A stretch of 15,596 bases of DNA from Cocleimonas sp. (GTDB taxonomy: Bacteria; Pseudomonadota; Gammaproteobacteria; Thiotrichales; Thiotrichaceae). Made by a program: the position numbers and the translations under genes. Shown piece after piece: positions 1-7,911 of this stretch. The DNA is taken from the NCBI GenBank assembly GCA_023145535.1, contig JAGLDQ010000292.1:1-15596 (forward strand), read 5' to 3'. The notes beneath the pieces were generated by a model. The model did not search any database, had not been told where the DNA came from, and saw only the letters and a program-made list of their open reading frames with translations. Position 1 is the stretch's first letter. The number at the start of each line of letters is the position of its first letter.

Positions 1-186
1 TTTTTTGGTGTTTCAGGCATGATTCGCAGAGAACCTCATAACGCTAATATTGTTGCTGAAGGTGATATTGAAGTTATTTCGATTGAGCTAGCCACCATGC
101 GTAAAATCTTACAATTAAACCCACAGGTAGCGCAATGTATTGAATCTGTTGCAGAATCTCGAAATAATATTTTACCAATCGCTTAG
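1..186 (+). CDS. 3' end of a protein with a C-terminal cyclic-nucleotide-binding-like domain (partial)
   Basis: An open frame enters from the left edge in frame 1 and ends at TAG 184-186, giving the last 61 residues of a longer protein. The fragment reads FFGVSGMIRREPHNANIVAE, followed by strands and a helix typical of the end of a cNMP-binding (Crp/EF-hand-like cap) domain. It shows the G-(x)n-R-EP-(x)n-A-x-I/V-x-A pattern of the phosphate-binding cassette and then the final helix pair. In many proteobacteria this domain follows an MscS-type mechanosensitive channel or a transporter. A channel is my preferred guess, but the membrane part lies outside the window, so a transcription factor or kinase cannot be excluded. 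The domain call is fairly firm; the identity of the whole protein is not. Confidence 0.6.
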   Translation, partial: FFGVSGMIRREPHNANIVAEGDIEVISIELATMRKILQLNPQVAQCIESVAESRNNILPIA

Positions 187-189
187 AGG

Positions 190-464
190 GTGCTAATAGA
201 AAATAATTGGGATGTCATTGCTGGATTAGCCAGACCTTTTATTGGGCGGCTCATCGCTTGTAGTTATGGAATAGAAAGCTGAAAAAAGCGATTAGCACAG
301 CAATATACTCGGCGGCTGATGATGAGGAAAAACTAGATTCTTTAAAAAGTGATGCTGTGATTGAAAAGCGTCTCAATAGCTGTTGTGATGCAGAAGATGA
401 GATAGAGGGAGCGCAAGGGTTGCACGCTGATTTTCATTACCTTTACATTAAAATTATCCACTGA
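190..464 (+). pseudogene. Frameshifted remnant of a small unknown gene
   Basis: A GTG at 190, two codons after the preceding stop, opens a frame (VLIENNWDVIAGLARPFIG...) that ends at TGA 280-282. A second frame overlaps it from 264 and runs to TGA 462-464 (CTG AAA AAA GCG ATT, then an acidic, alpha-helical-looking stretch with SAADDEEKLDSLKSD and two adjacent Cys). The second frame has no ATG, GTG or TTG start before position 420. The two pieces join naturally at the A6 run at 282-287, so a single-base indel in one original gene of about 90 codons is the simplest reading. I recognise no family. It could also be two non-coding stretches that look like protein by chance. Confidence 0.28.
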
Positions 465-634
465 CGTTAGCTACTATCCCAAGACGAAATTCTTGTTTTC
501 AATTGCTTGAAAGGTATTTTTTAAACTAGTCATCCTCACTGGCATGTGATCTGCTAAACTCCAAGGAATAAAAAAATATAAACTGTTGATGAAGCATACC
601 TATCATCACTCTTTTTGGACTATCCCCATACCTA
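465..634. other. Intergenic region upstream of the acyltransferase
   Basis: These 170 bases separate the frameshifted remnant from the acyltransferase start. I see no gene, repeat or RNA. A TATAAA at 577-582 could serve as a -10 element, but no acceptable -35 lies 16 to 18 bases before it. A weak pair TTGTTT (494-499) and TATTTT (516-521) with a 16-base spacer is an alternative. Neither is convincing. Confidence 0.3.
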
Positions 635-1759
635 ATGATTTATAGAAAAGAAATTGATGGCTTACGAGCCTTGGCTGTTGTCCCTGTTATCCTGTTTCAT
701 GCAGGTTTTGAATGGTTAAAAGGCGGATATGTTGGTGTTGATATATTTTTTGTCATCAGTGGCTATTTAATTACGACTATTCTATTGCAAGAGCAGGAAA
801 AGGGCACTTTTTCTATCTTAGGTTTTTATGAAAGACGTGCGCGGCGCATTTTACCCGCGTTATTTATTGTTCTGCTGGCTTGTTTACCTTTTGCATGGTT
901 TTGGCTTCTGCCGCATGAGTTAAAGGATTTTGGTAAAAGTCTTATTGCTGTTGTTACCTTTGTTTCTAATATCCTTTTTTGGCTGGAAACGGATTATTTC
1001 ACCGCTGATGCGGAGCTAATTCCCTTATTACATACGTGGAGTTTGGCGGTTGAAGAACAGTTTTATATTATCTTTCCGCTCTTTTTAGCGCTCTTTGCAG
1101 GAAGAAAAAAAGGGGTAATGATTGTGATGGTTAGCCTCATTGCGCTGTTGAGTTTAGGTCTCACAGAGTGGGGATGGCGCTATTTTGCTGAAGGTAATTT
1201 CTATTTAATTCCCTTTCGTGCATGGGAGTTGATGATGGGCGCATTAACAGCATTTTATCTATTTTATAAGCCGCAACCAGAAGGCGTTATTTGTCATATA
1301 GGTAGCTTAATGGGCTTAGTTTTAATTCTTATGGCAATATTTTTTCTTGATAAAAGTATGCCTTTTCCAAGTGTCTATGCGCTAGCACCAACGGTAGGGA
1401 CAGCGTTAATTATTCTCTTTGCTAATAATGATACGTTGGTGAATAAGCTCTTGTCATTGAAGTTATTTGTGATGATTGGCTTGGTCTCTTATAGCGCTTA
1501 TTTATGGCATCAGCCATTATTTGTTTTTGCGCGTGCTTATTATATGGATATGCCCAGTGCGCCAATCATGGCAACATTAAGTGTGCTGTCAGTTTTTATG
1601 GCGTACGTTAGTTGGCGCTATGTGGAAGCGCCTTTTAGAGATAAGCATCGTTTTACGCAGAAGCAAATTTTTTCGTTATCGCTTATGGTAGGCTTAGTTT
1701 TTATTTTGATAGGCGCCGCGTTAGTGGCTACGGATGGGGCGATGTTTCGCTATGAGTAG
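635..1759 (+). CDS. AT3-type membrane O-acyltransferase (OafA/YrhL-like), membrane domain only
   Basis: This 374-residue polytopic inner-membrane protein belongs to acyltransferase family 3, which moves acyl (usually acetyl) groups across the membrane onto sugars of O-antigen, capsule, peptidoglycan or other glycans. Family hallmarks are visible: YRKEIDGLRALAVVPVILFH (residues 3-22, with the conserved His), GYVGVDIFFVISGYLI (31-46), the basic RRARRILPA loop (67-75), HTWSLAVEEQFY (133-144), SAYLWHQPLF and WRYVEAPFRD near the end. The ATG starts exactly at the conserved N-terminus; no ATG, GTG or TTG lies upstream before a stop, and the ribosome binding site is weak. The protein ends at LVATDGAMFRYE, just where many homologues run on into a periplasmic SGNH hydrolase domain of about 250 residues. 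It may therefore be a natural single-domain form or a 3'-truncated gene. No glycan gene lies nearby, so the acceptor is unknown. Confidence 0.9.
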   Translation: MIYRKEIDGLRALAVVPVILFHAGFEWLKGGYVGVDIFFVISGYLITTILLQEQEKGTFSILGFYERRARRILPALFIVLLACLPFAWFWLLPHELKDFGKSLIAVVTFVSNILFWLETDYFTADAELIPLLHTWSLAVEEQFYIIFPLFLALFAGRKKGVMIVMVSLIALLSLGLTEWGWRYFAEGNFYLIPFRAWELMMGALTAFYLFYKPQPEGVICHIGSLMGLVLILMAIFFLDKSMPFPSVYALAPTVGTALIILFANNDTLVNKLLSLKLFVMIGLVSYSAYLWHQPLFVFARAYYMDMPSAPIMATLSVLSVFMAYVSWRYVEAPFRDKHRFTQKQIFSLSLMVGLVFILIGAALVATDGAMFRYE

Positions 1760-1810
1760 GAATCAGCACATCCCTAAGTAGCCAAGAATTCTGGCCGCTT
1801 AAGTATTAGA

Positions 1811-3565
1811 TTATTCCAACGCTGAGCGAATTTGTGTAGCCTGTGGTCTTTCTCGATTAATTCCCAAGGCTAAAATAGAGGGATCAGAAATAATCTCCAG
1901 TTGATTTTTAGCCCGCGTAATCCCCGTATAAATCAATTGCCGCGTCAATACAAGCGTATCCTTTGTTGGCAGAACCATTAAAACACGTTCAAACTCTGAT
2001 CCTTGGCTTTTATGGATGGTTATTACCCATGCGGTTTCATGTTGTGGTAGGCGCACGGGTGAGAAGGCTTTCATTCCATCCTTGGTTTTAAACCAGACTT
2101 TTGCTTGCCCCTTTTCAATCAGAGTAATACCAATATCACCATTAAAAAGTCCAGTGCGATAGCTGTTTTCAGTGATCATAATCGGGCGACCGTGATACCA
2201 ACGCTTGCCAGTATAAAGTTTATTTTGCTGTGAAAATTGTTTTTCTAAGTGTTGATTTAAATAGGTACTGCCATTGAGGCCTTTGCGTAATGCGCTGAGT
2301 ATACGAAATTGATTAAAAGCGTTAAACAATTGATCAATTGATTGGTTTGATTTTAGCGCTTGAAGATAATCTTGCCACGGAGCAATAAGCTGATTGATCG
2401 TGAGTTCTATGGGAAGGATTAGCTGAATATCGCTAAACGCCGTATTTGCCAATGTATTAAGCGCCTCTTTTGTGCTGCCATGATTAACCGCAGCAGCTAG
2501 CGTGCCTATGCCACTCGTTTGATCAAATCGCCAGCTTTTTAATAGACAGATAATATGATGATCAATCGGGGCTGATTTGACTTCACTTTGCTTCACACCA
2601 AGCGCATGACCTGTCATGTCATGCAGGTAATTAGCAATGTTTTCATTGTACTGATTATTAGCAGATACACATATGTCGGTAAAAACTGAACCAGTTTCGA
2701 CGGAAGCAAGTTGGTCTTTATCACCGAGTAAAAGAATGCGCGCCTGTGGAGGAATGGCTTCAAATAACTTAGTCATTAGCGCAAGGTCAATCATTGATGC
2801 TTCATCAATAATCACAATATCAGTGGCGAGAGGATTGTTTTTATTAAATCGAAACTCCGTACTATTGGGGATATAGCCCAGCAAACGATGGATGGTGCTA
2901 GATTCTTGTGGTAACTGCTGCTTGATTTCATCACTGAGTTGTTCGCCCTCACGCTTGATAGAGTCATGAATGGATTCACTCATCCGCATAGCGGCTTTAC
3001 CCGTTGGCGCGGCGAGTGAAAAGCGCAAGGGTTGTTGGTGAGTGCGCTGATGTTGTTCGATCAACAAGGCCAAAATGCGGGTAATCGTGGTGGTTTTACC
3101 AGTGCCAGGGCCACCAGAGATAATTAAGAAGGGCGAGATAAGCGCAAGAGCCGCCGCTGTTTGTTGCCAATTAACATCATTGTCATCCTTATCATGAGCA
3201 AAATAATGGGAAAGGCGTTGTTTTATCCATTCTCTCTGTTGCTCTTTCTCTGCAATAAAAAATAAACGAGTGTTAATTTGGTCAGCAAGTCGCTGTTGAT
3301 AAGACCAATAGCGGCGTAGATAAATATAGTTATTATTGAGCGTAAGCGGGGTATACGCATCAGCTGTGCCGACCACCTTATTTTCTAATAGTGCTTCCGT
3401 TAGCGCAGGGTCACAAGCTAACGCAATATGACCTTCGCGTGTGTGTTTGCTTATTGCTAAGGTGATTTTTCTGAGCGGTTTACTTTTTTTCTTGTTGAGC
3501 TGTTCTAATAAGTTAGCTAATTGATAATCTAGGGCTTCGTATTCTGGAGTTTCAGCGATAAGCAT
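1811..3565 (-). CDS. recD: RecD, exodeoxyribonuclease V alpha subunit (5'-3' helicase)
   Basis: RecD is the fast 5'-3' helicase of the RecBCD complex, which processes double-strand DNA ends for recombination repair and degrades foreign linear DNA. The 584 residues match the length of E. coli RecD (608). Visible SF1B motifs are Walker A GGPGTGKT (151-158), motif Ia APTGKAA (186-192), Walker B IIDEAS (252-257), GDKDQL (281-286), TIHKSQGSEF (about 516-525) and YTGITRAK (546-553). A RecD1 N-terminal region precedes the ATPase core, so this is not the longer RecD2 type. recB and recC normally sit directly upstream in gammaproteobacteria. Here the upstream neighbour is the end of the fimbria-like operon, so recD is solitary and appears to have its own promoter (-10 at 3602-3607). 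The ribosome binding site is poor. It converges with the acyltransferase, with 51 bases between them. Confidence 0.95.
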   Translation of the reverse strand: MLIAETPEYEALDYQLANLLEQLNKKKSKPLRKITLAISKHTREGHIALACDPALTEALLENKVVGTADAYTPLTLNNNYIYLRRYWSYQQRLADQINTRLFFIAEKEQQREWIKQRLSHYFAHDKDDNDVNWQQTAAALALISPFLIISGGPGTGKTTTITRILALLIEQHQRTHQQPLRFSLAAPTGKAAMRMSESIHDSIKREGEQLSDEIKQQLPQESSTIHRLLGYIPNSTEFRFNKNNPLATDIVIIDEASMIDLALMTKLFEAIPPQARILLLGDKDQLASVETGSVFTDICVSANNQYNENIANYLHDMTGHALGVKQSEVKSAPIDHHIICLLKSWRFDQTSGIGTLAAAVNHGSTKEALNTLANTAFSDIQLILPIELTINQLIAPWQDYLQALKSNQSIDQLFNAFNQFRILSALRKGLNGSTYLNQHLEKQFSQQNKLYTGKRWYHGRPIMITENSYRTGLFNGDIGITLIEKGQAKVWFKTKDGMKAFSPVRLPQHETAWVITIHKSQGSEFERVLMVLPTKDTLVLTRQLIYTGITRAKNQLEIISDPSILALGINRERPQATQIRSALE

Positions 3566-3601
3566 GGGCTTTATACCAATGTTAAAAAATTTTCCATCGA
3601 T

Positions 3602-3607
3602 ATTATA
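3602..3607 (-). promoter_or_regulatory. recD: Candidate -10 element for recD
   Basis: Read on the minus strand this is a perfect TATAAT, 36 bases upstream of the recD ATG. No good -35 box lies at 16 to 18 bases; that position falls in the T-rich tail of the upstream operon's terminator. The perfect hexamer and its position directly after a terminator support an independent recD promoter. Confidence 0.45.
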
Positions 3608-3624
3608 CCGCTTTAGCTTATTGC

Positions 3625-3647
3625 AAAAAGGAGTAGCGCCCCTTTTA
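3625..3647 (-). terminator. Intrinsic terminator of the fimbria-like operon
   Basis: On the minus strand the sequence reads AAAAGGGG, loop CGCTA, CTCCTTTT, then another T. The 8-bp stem has one G-U pair, a 5-base loop and a built-in U-tract. It lies about 35 bases after the stop codon of the last subunit gene and before the recD promoter, so it separates the two transcription units. Confidence 0.75.
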
Positions 3648-3681
3648 TTGTTATTTATATCGTTGGATAAGAGGTCTCTGT

Positions 3682-4173
3682 CTAAGGTTCAACCAGCGTA
3701 TAGGTAATAGTTACATCAACATTACCATAAGGAATTGTTTTATTAGGTGAAACAGGGCTAGCTCTATAAAAAAGTGGTTGGTCTTTTTGTGCTTGACGGT
3801 TTTGATTGGAAACCTTTTGCGAACTAGTGGTTAACTCCCTGTAGAAAGAAAGGGCCTCATTCACTTCAAGCTTTAAGTTATATTTGCTTTGTAAGTCTAT
3901 ATCTGTTTTTCCATACAGTTTTAGCCCCCTAATATTTGAAGTCACATCATAACGACCGATTGCTGTTGTGGTTGAAAAATTATCCCCTGCATTGCGAATA
4001 GGATCAAATGTTATCTGTAGTGGCGCATAGGTGTTATCAACATCAATGATTGCAATTTTAGGAATCATAATACGCACTTGCTGAGTGGCCGTATCCGAGT
4101 CAGCATAAAGTGATGTTGAGAAAAAAAGGGCGAATGATAATGTTTGAAGAAAAATCAGGATTAATTTGATCAT
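3682..4173 (-). CDS. Third small secreted subunit of the fimbria-like operon (possible tip or base subunit)
   Basis: The frame is open to an ATG at 4194, but I prefer the ATG at 4173. It has AAGG seven bases upstream and starts directly with a typical signal peptide (MIKLILIFLQTL...LYA, cut before DS), giving 163 residues. The mature protein has no cysteine. Its N-terminal part carries IPKIAIIDVDNT and then NAGDNFS, the same signature as the 200-residue first subunit of this operon, and it ends in an alternating hydrophobic strand (VDVTITYTLVEP). The middle part differs from the first subunit. It follows the barrel gene after 27 bases (7 from the upstream ATG) and is the last gene before the terminator, the usual place for a minor or tip subunit. 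I recognise no pilin or adhesin family; the structural role is inferred from signal peptide, paralogy and operon position. Confidence 0.72.
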   Translation of the reverse strand: MIKLILIFLQTLSFALFFSTSLYADSDTATQQVRIMIPKIAIIDVDNTYAPLQITFDPIRNAGDNFSTTTAIGRYDVTSNIRGLKLYGKTDIDLQSKYNLKLEVNEALSFYRELTTSSQKVSNQNRQAQKDQPLFYRASPVSPNKTIPYGNVDVTITYTLVEP

Positions 4174-4200
4174 TGTTATACCTTGCAGACTCATAGTTGC

Positions 4201-6942
4201 TTATTCTCCACTAACGCTAAAGCCACGGCTTGGGCCAATTTTTTTGATTTTTTGAAGCAAAGGGATTGCCTTAAATAAGATGTCCTGCTCTTCGCCTACT
4301 TTCAGTGTGATTGTGCGTAGTGATTCCTCCAGACGCGTATTATTGAGGACTTTTTTTGGATCAGTAACCTGAATCAGCCATTGTCCTGCGGTGATACTGT
4401 TAATGCTAAAAAATCCTCCCTCGCTGGTTAATACTTTATGCACTATTTCCCTATTTTTTGTTGATGTTAAAGTGATCAATAAGCTTTCAATCCCGCTAGA
4501 AGGTTTTATTTCATCATGATTACTTTGCATAATAGAACGATTGGAAAGGCGATAGCCTAAGACCTGTCCTTTTATACCCGTGCCAGCAACTAGTGTTATA
4601 TTATGATGGGTTGATTTATTCGCTACTACTGTTGTTTTTCGTTGTTGTTCGTTTTCAATCAAGTGATTATTTAGCTGGGTTTTTGTCAGGTTGGCCGTTA
4701 GCGCGTATTCACCTTCACGAATGGCTTTAAACTGGTAGTTTCCCTCTTTATCAGTAACCGCATATTGCCCTGCTATTCCTACAATGACATGAGGAATAGG
4801 CTGTTGTTTATGGGTTACCTTGCCTTTTAGTGTGCCAATATTTTTATGTCGATAGAGGGGGGTATCAAAGGGTACGGTGATTCTAAGCAAATAATCCAGA
4901 TTATTATCACTGCTATTGAGCGCATCAGTAGAAACGGATGCACCTACATTTATCCCATTATGAAAGGTATGGTTGTAGTTAAGTTGCACGCTATCTGTCT
5001 CAGTTGCTGCGTTATTATGTCGCCAATATCCTGAAAGATGTTGTCTGGAGTTAAAGTGAATAGCAGCGTTTAAACCATAACTGAGTGAGTCACGCTTACT
5101 AATATTCGTCTGATTACTCTCAATATTAAAGCCCAAATAATAGTGATCAGTCGGGGTGTAGGCAAGGGTCAGACTTCCTCTGTTTTTTGCTGATTTTTTC
5201 TTTACGATTCGATCGTTTTCAATCGCTTGTTCCAGAGTTAGATCCATTCTTAATTGTTCGGTCATACTTTTCTGATAATTTAGACGGATGCCTTGTCCAA
5301 AATGATCATAGTCTGATTTTTTTCGCCGATCTTTTGTCTCATGGAAAAATATTTCTGTCAATAAACTATCGCGATGAAGACGATTAAAATAATAACCAAT
5401 GCCAAGACTTAGTCTTTTTTCATCCGTTATGCGCTTACTATTATCATTAGCAAGATTATGCCGACTATGATATACGTTGGTGCGAAGGTAGTTTTTTTCT
5501 TCATTGAAAGCATAGATTCCAGTCAAATTTTCACTTTTTATGTCTTTTATCGACCCGTCAAAATCGGTATCCGCCTGTTGTATTTCAAGGTCATAGTTTA
5601 ACGCACCAAAGCTTCCATTCTGCGCTAGTCTAAATGCTTTTCCATTATCATCTTTGGCGATGGAAAGATTGACTTCTGCTTGCGTATATTGATCCCAATG
5701 CAGATCAATCCCCATTAATGTCTTTTTTAGCGGGTTCTTATTAGTCTTTCTTTTAGAAAGGGTGTTGATCGTTAGCTCAAGATCCTTTCTAAATCGATAA
5801 CCTACTTCAATCCCGTGAATTTGATAGGTATTACCCGTGTCGTTATCTTGATTATTTTGTTCTGCCGAAAATGCGCGAATACTCCAATTTTTATTAGCAG
5901 GATGATAATCGATTTCAGCCCCTTTCCCATAAAGTCCATCATCAGTGATGCCTGAAAGGGTGAATGAACGGTCTCCTAAATGAAGCCCTAGCGATTTATT
6001 ATGGTAGGAAAGATGTTTCTCTGAATCGGAACCGAGTGAAGAATGGCTATTCGTTTTCGTATCTCGATAGAGGAGATCAAGATAATGATTGGTTGCTTCA
6101 TCCAATGCGCCAACAGCAATGATCTCTGTTTGAAGAATCCCTTCATTTCCATTATTGGTGTAATTAGCTGTAACGCTGGTCGGAATCGAGTGATATAGCC
6201 CGATGCCTTCAGAAACAAGTGAAATAATCTGTGTTTTTATAGATTTATCAATAGAGAGTGAGGGGCTTGTTAATGATAATTTAAGGGTATGATAAGCGGA
6301 TTTCTTCAATGAGGTGGGAATATTGCTTTGTATACTGATTGTTTCCTTTTGAGAGGGTTTAAGCGTTAGATGATGGGGGGTGAAGGTGGTGAGATAGCCT
6401 AAAGGGTCTTTGACTTTGATGGTCAGTGCAACGGTTTGATTGCCTTTATTGGTAACCAGTGCCTTCACTGTATATTTTTCACCAGCGAGTACCAGATCAG
6501 GTTTGTCGCTTACTTCAACGGATAATTTGGAGAGGGATTTTATAATGACCTTTATATTTTTTGCGACACGAATTGCCCGATTGTTTTTGGAGGTAAGCTG
6601 ATAGGGGATCATATACTGACCCGCAGGAACATCGGATGAAGCCAATAGGTGTATGAGGCGTAGTGTTTTTTCACCCGCCGCCAATGTAAAAACGCCATGA
6701 CTCGTCAATACACGCCATCCTTCAGGCAGAGTAATATTTTCACTCAGTTGAAGCGGTTTATTACTGCGATTAACCACCGTAAAAGGCAGTGTTACAATGC
6801 CTCGCTTTTGTGTCGTAATAATACGTTGTTTTACTGTAATTTCTATGGATGGTGCAGAAGATACATTGAGTGGATAGAGTAAAGCGAACAGAAGCATGAT
6901 ATAGCCTGTTGTCGCTATTATATTCCCCTTTTTATTGAACAT
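4201..6942 (-). CDS. Predicted outer-membrane beta-barrel with N-terminal Ig-like and C-terminal regulatory-like domains; usher-like candidate
   Basis: An in-frame TTG at 7005 would lengthen the frame, but it sits inside a hairpin. The ATG at 6942 has AAGGGGG six bases upstream and begins the signal peptide (MFNKKGNII...NVSSA, about 30 residues), giving 913 residues. After it come two Ig-like/NEW3-type domains (about 32-135 and 139-245). A long region (about 250-700) follows, full of alternating polar and aromatic strands of 8 to 12 residues, such as LGLHLGDRSFTLSG, typical of an outer-membrane barrel. Two compact domains close the protein (about 703-913). The first has GTLKGKVTHKQQPIPHVIV and TDKEGNYQF, as in carboxypeptidase-regulatory-like folds. 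The mature protein has no cysteine. Position after a chaperone-like gene suggests that it exports or anchors the subunits. I see no classical usher N-domain, plug or PapC/FimD signatures, so the usher role is inference; a surface-display porin is the alternative. Confidence 0.75.
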   Translation of the reverse strand: MFNKKGNIIATTGYIMLLFALLYPLNVSSAPSIEITVKQRIITTQKRGIVTLPFTVVNRSNKPLQLSENITLPEGWRVLTSHGVFTLAAGEKTLRLIHLLASSDVPAGQYMIPYQLTSKNNRAIRVAKNIKVIIKSLSKLSVEVSDKPDLVLAGEKYTVKALVTNKGNQTVALTIKVKDPLGYLTTFTPHHLTLKPSQKETISIQSNIPTSLKKSAYHTLKLSLTSPSLSIDKSIKTQIISLVSEGIGLYHSIPTSVTANYTNNGNEGILQTEIIAVGALDEATNHYLDLLYRDTKTNSHSSLGSDSEKHLSYHNKSLGLHLGDRSFTLSGITDDGLYGKGAEIDYHPANKNWSIRAFSAEQNNQDNDTGNTYQIHGIEVGYRFRKDLELTINTLSKRKTNKNPLKKTLMGIDLHWDQYTQAEVNLSIAKDDNGKAFRLAQNGSFGALNYDLEIQQADTDFDGSIKDIKSENLTGIYAFNEEKNYLRTNVYHSRHNLANDNSKRITDEKRLSLGIGYYFNRLHRDSLLTEIFFHETKDRRKKSDYDHFGQGIRLNYQKSMTEQLRMDLTLEQAIENDRIVKKKSAKNRGSLTLAYTPTDHYYLGFNIESNQTNISKRDSLSYGLNAAIHFNSRQHLSGYWRHNNAATETDSVQLNYNHTFHNGINVGASVSTDALNSSDNNLDYLLRITVPFDTPLYRHKNIGTLKGKVTHKQQPIPHVIVGIAGQYAVTDKEGNYQFKAIREGEYALTANLTKTQLNNHLIENEQQRKTTVVANKSTHHNITLVAGTGIKGQVLGYRLSNRSIMQSNHDEIKPSSGIESLLITLTSTKNREIVHKVLTSEGGFFSINSITAGQWLIQVTDPKKVLNNTRLEESLRTITLKVGEEQDILFKAIPLLQKIKKIGPSRGFSVSGE

Positions 6943-7001
6943 GCTAACCCCCTTAATATTTAGCAATTTCTCCTTATTTAAGGCTATCCCATAACAGAAA
7001 A

Positions 7002-7030
7002 GCAAGCGTAATCCCCTGATATTCGCTTGC
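7002..7030 (-). terminator. Hairpin with short U-tract between chaperone-like and barrel genes (possible attenuator)
   Basis: GCAAGCG (7002-7008) pairs perfectly with CGCTTGC (7024-7030). A further AAT/ATT pair across one bulged base leaves an 8-base loop. On the minus strand the stem is followed by TTTTCTGTT, a short U-tract. It lies 15 bases after the chaperone-like stop codon and about 60 bases before the chosen barrel ATG. It could terminate part of the transcripts, lowering barrel expression relative to the upstream genes. Confidence 0.55.
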
Positions 7031-7045
7031 GTTAGGATAGTTTCT

Positions 7046-7867
7046 TTATTTTATGGTTAAATTAATATCAGTAGCCAAAATATCGGAACGATGACCTCCA
7101 TCAACAACAAAAAGCCCTTTATATTTTCCCGATTTTAAGCGTGAAATATCGATGGGTAAAGTAACCGAAGTATTCGGATAAATACGTGAACCATTTCCTT
7201 TAAATTGACCAACAAAACTGCCTTGTTGATTATAAACATCCAGCCATATCTCTGGCCTTATCCAACGGGTTCCAATATTTTTAGCATCCAGACTAAAGGT
7301 GCGTCGTCCTGATTCTTTTTTCATAATAGGGTGATTAAGTTTTATATTGACCTTCCCTGTATCCCCCATTTGCGCCACGATTTGTATCGCATGGCGTGCA
7401 ACTTGCTGAATATTCATATGTACTTTTTTATCATTATATTGTTTTTGCGATGATTCGAGTGATGAAGCGGCAACAGGTTCTATAATTAAAGCACTCCAAT
7501 AAGTTCCAATGAATGAACCGTGTGGAATAGTCAGCGTATAATTAACAACCCGTTCAGTACCCGGCGCTAAGACCACACGATTAGGGCTGAATTTTATCCA
7601 TTGGCTGTTACTACGTGGGTTTTTACGCAATCTGGCCGCCGTAAATTTAGAGCTTCCACCTGCTTTAAATAGATAATCTTCTAGGTAAATTTTAATTTCC
7701 TGAGGTGTACGCCCCCTGTTTTTTAGCGTAATAGATTTTTTGTAAACACCACCCGACACCGTGGTAAATTCATGTGAATAGCCCCCTTGCATTAAAATAG
7801 CGGCTTGTAGTTCAATACTGCAAACAGAGAATATTATAAATAGTAATAATGGTAGTTTGCCTTTCAT
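7046..7867 (-). CDS. Periplasmic two-Ig-domain protein, PapD-chaperone-like
   Basis: The protein has 273 residues and a signal peptide (LPLLLFIIFSVCSIELQAA, cut near residue 22). Residues about 24-132 look like a PapD-type N-terminal domain: KKSITLKNRGRTPQEIKIYL, then SNSQWIKFSP, VVLAPGTERVVNYTLTIP and GTYWSALIIEP. This is the pattern of strands and the 'SP-(x)n-L-x-PG' turn shared by pilus chaperones and the DUF916-type Ig domains of Gram-positive WxL loci. A second beta-rich domain (about 155-273) follows. The only cysteine is in the signal peptide. The start is firm: GGGGAG lies six bases before the ATG. The gene sits between the subunit genes and the barrel gene, as a chaperone gene does in chaperone-usher operons. 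It is longer than classical chaperones (about 230) and I cannot point to the conserved Arg/Lys pair, so the chaperone function is inferred. Confidence 0.7.
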   Translation of the reverse strand: MKGKLPLLLFIIFSVCSIELQAAILMQGGYSHEFTTVSGGVYKKSITLKNRGRTPQEIKIYLEDYLFKAGGSSKFTAARLRKNPRSNSQWIKFSPNRVVLAPGTERVVNYTLTIPHGSFIGTYWSALIIEPVAASSLESSQKQYNDKKVHMNIQQVARHAIQIVAQMGDTGKVNIKLNHPIMKKESGRRTFSLDAKNIGTRWIRPEIWLDVYNQQGSFVGQFKGNGSRIYPNTSVTLPIDISRLKSGKYKGLFVVDGGHRSDILATDINLTIK

Positions 7868-7911
7868 CTTCGTCTCCCCTTTTTTTAGTTGTTGACTCGA
7901 TTAGAGTATGA

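Noticed and set aside
1783..1798. Imperfect palindrome GCCAAGAATTCTGGCC between the acyltransferase and recD, considered as a bidirectional terminator
   Set aside because: One base is missing from an arm and no T-run follows on either strand.
6943..7005. N-terminal extension of the barrel protein from a TTG at 7005
   Set aside because: The TTG lies inside a hairpin with a U-tract, and the downstream ATG has a strong ribosome binding site and starts a proper signal peptide.
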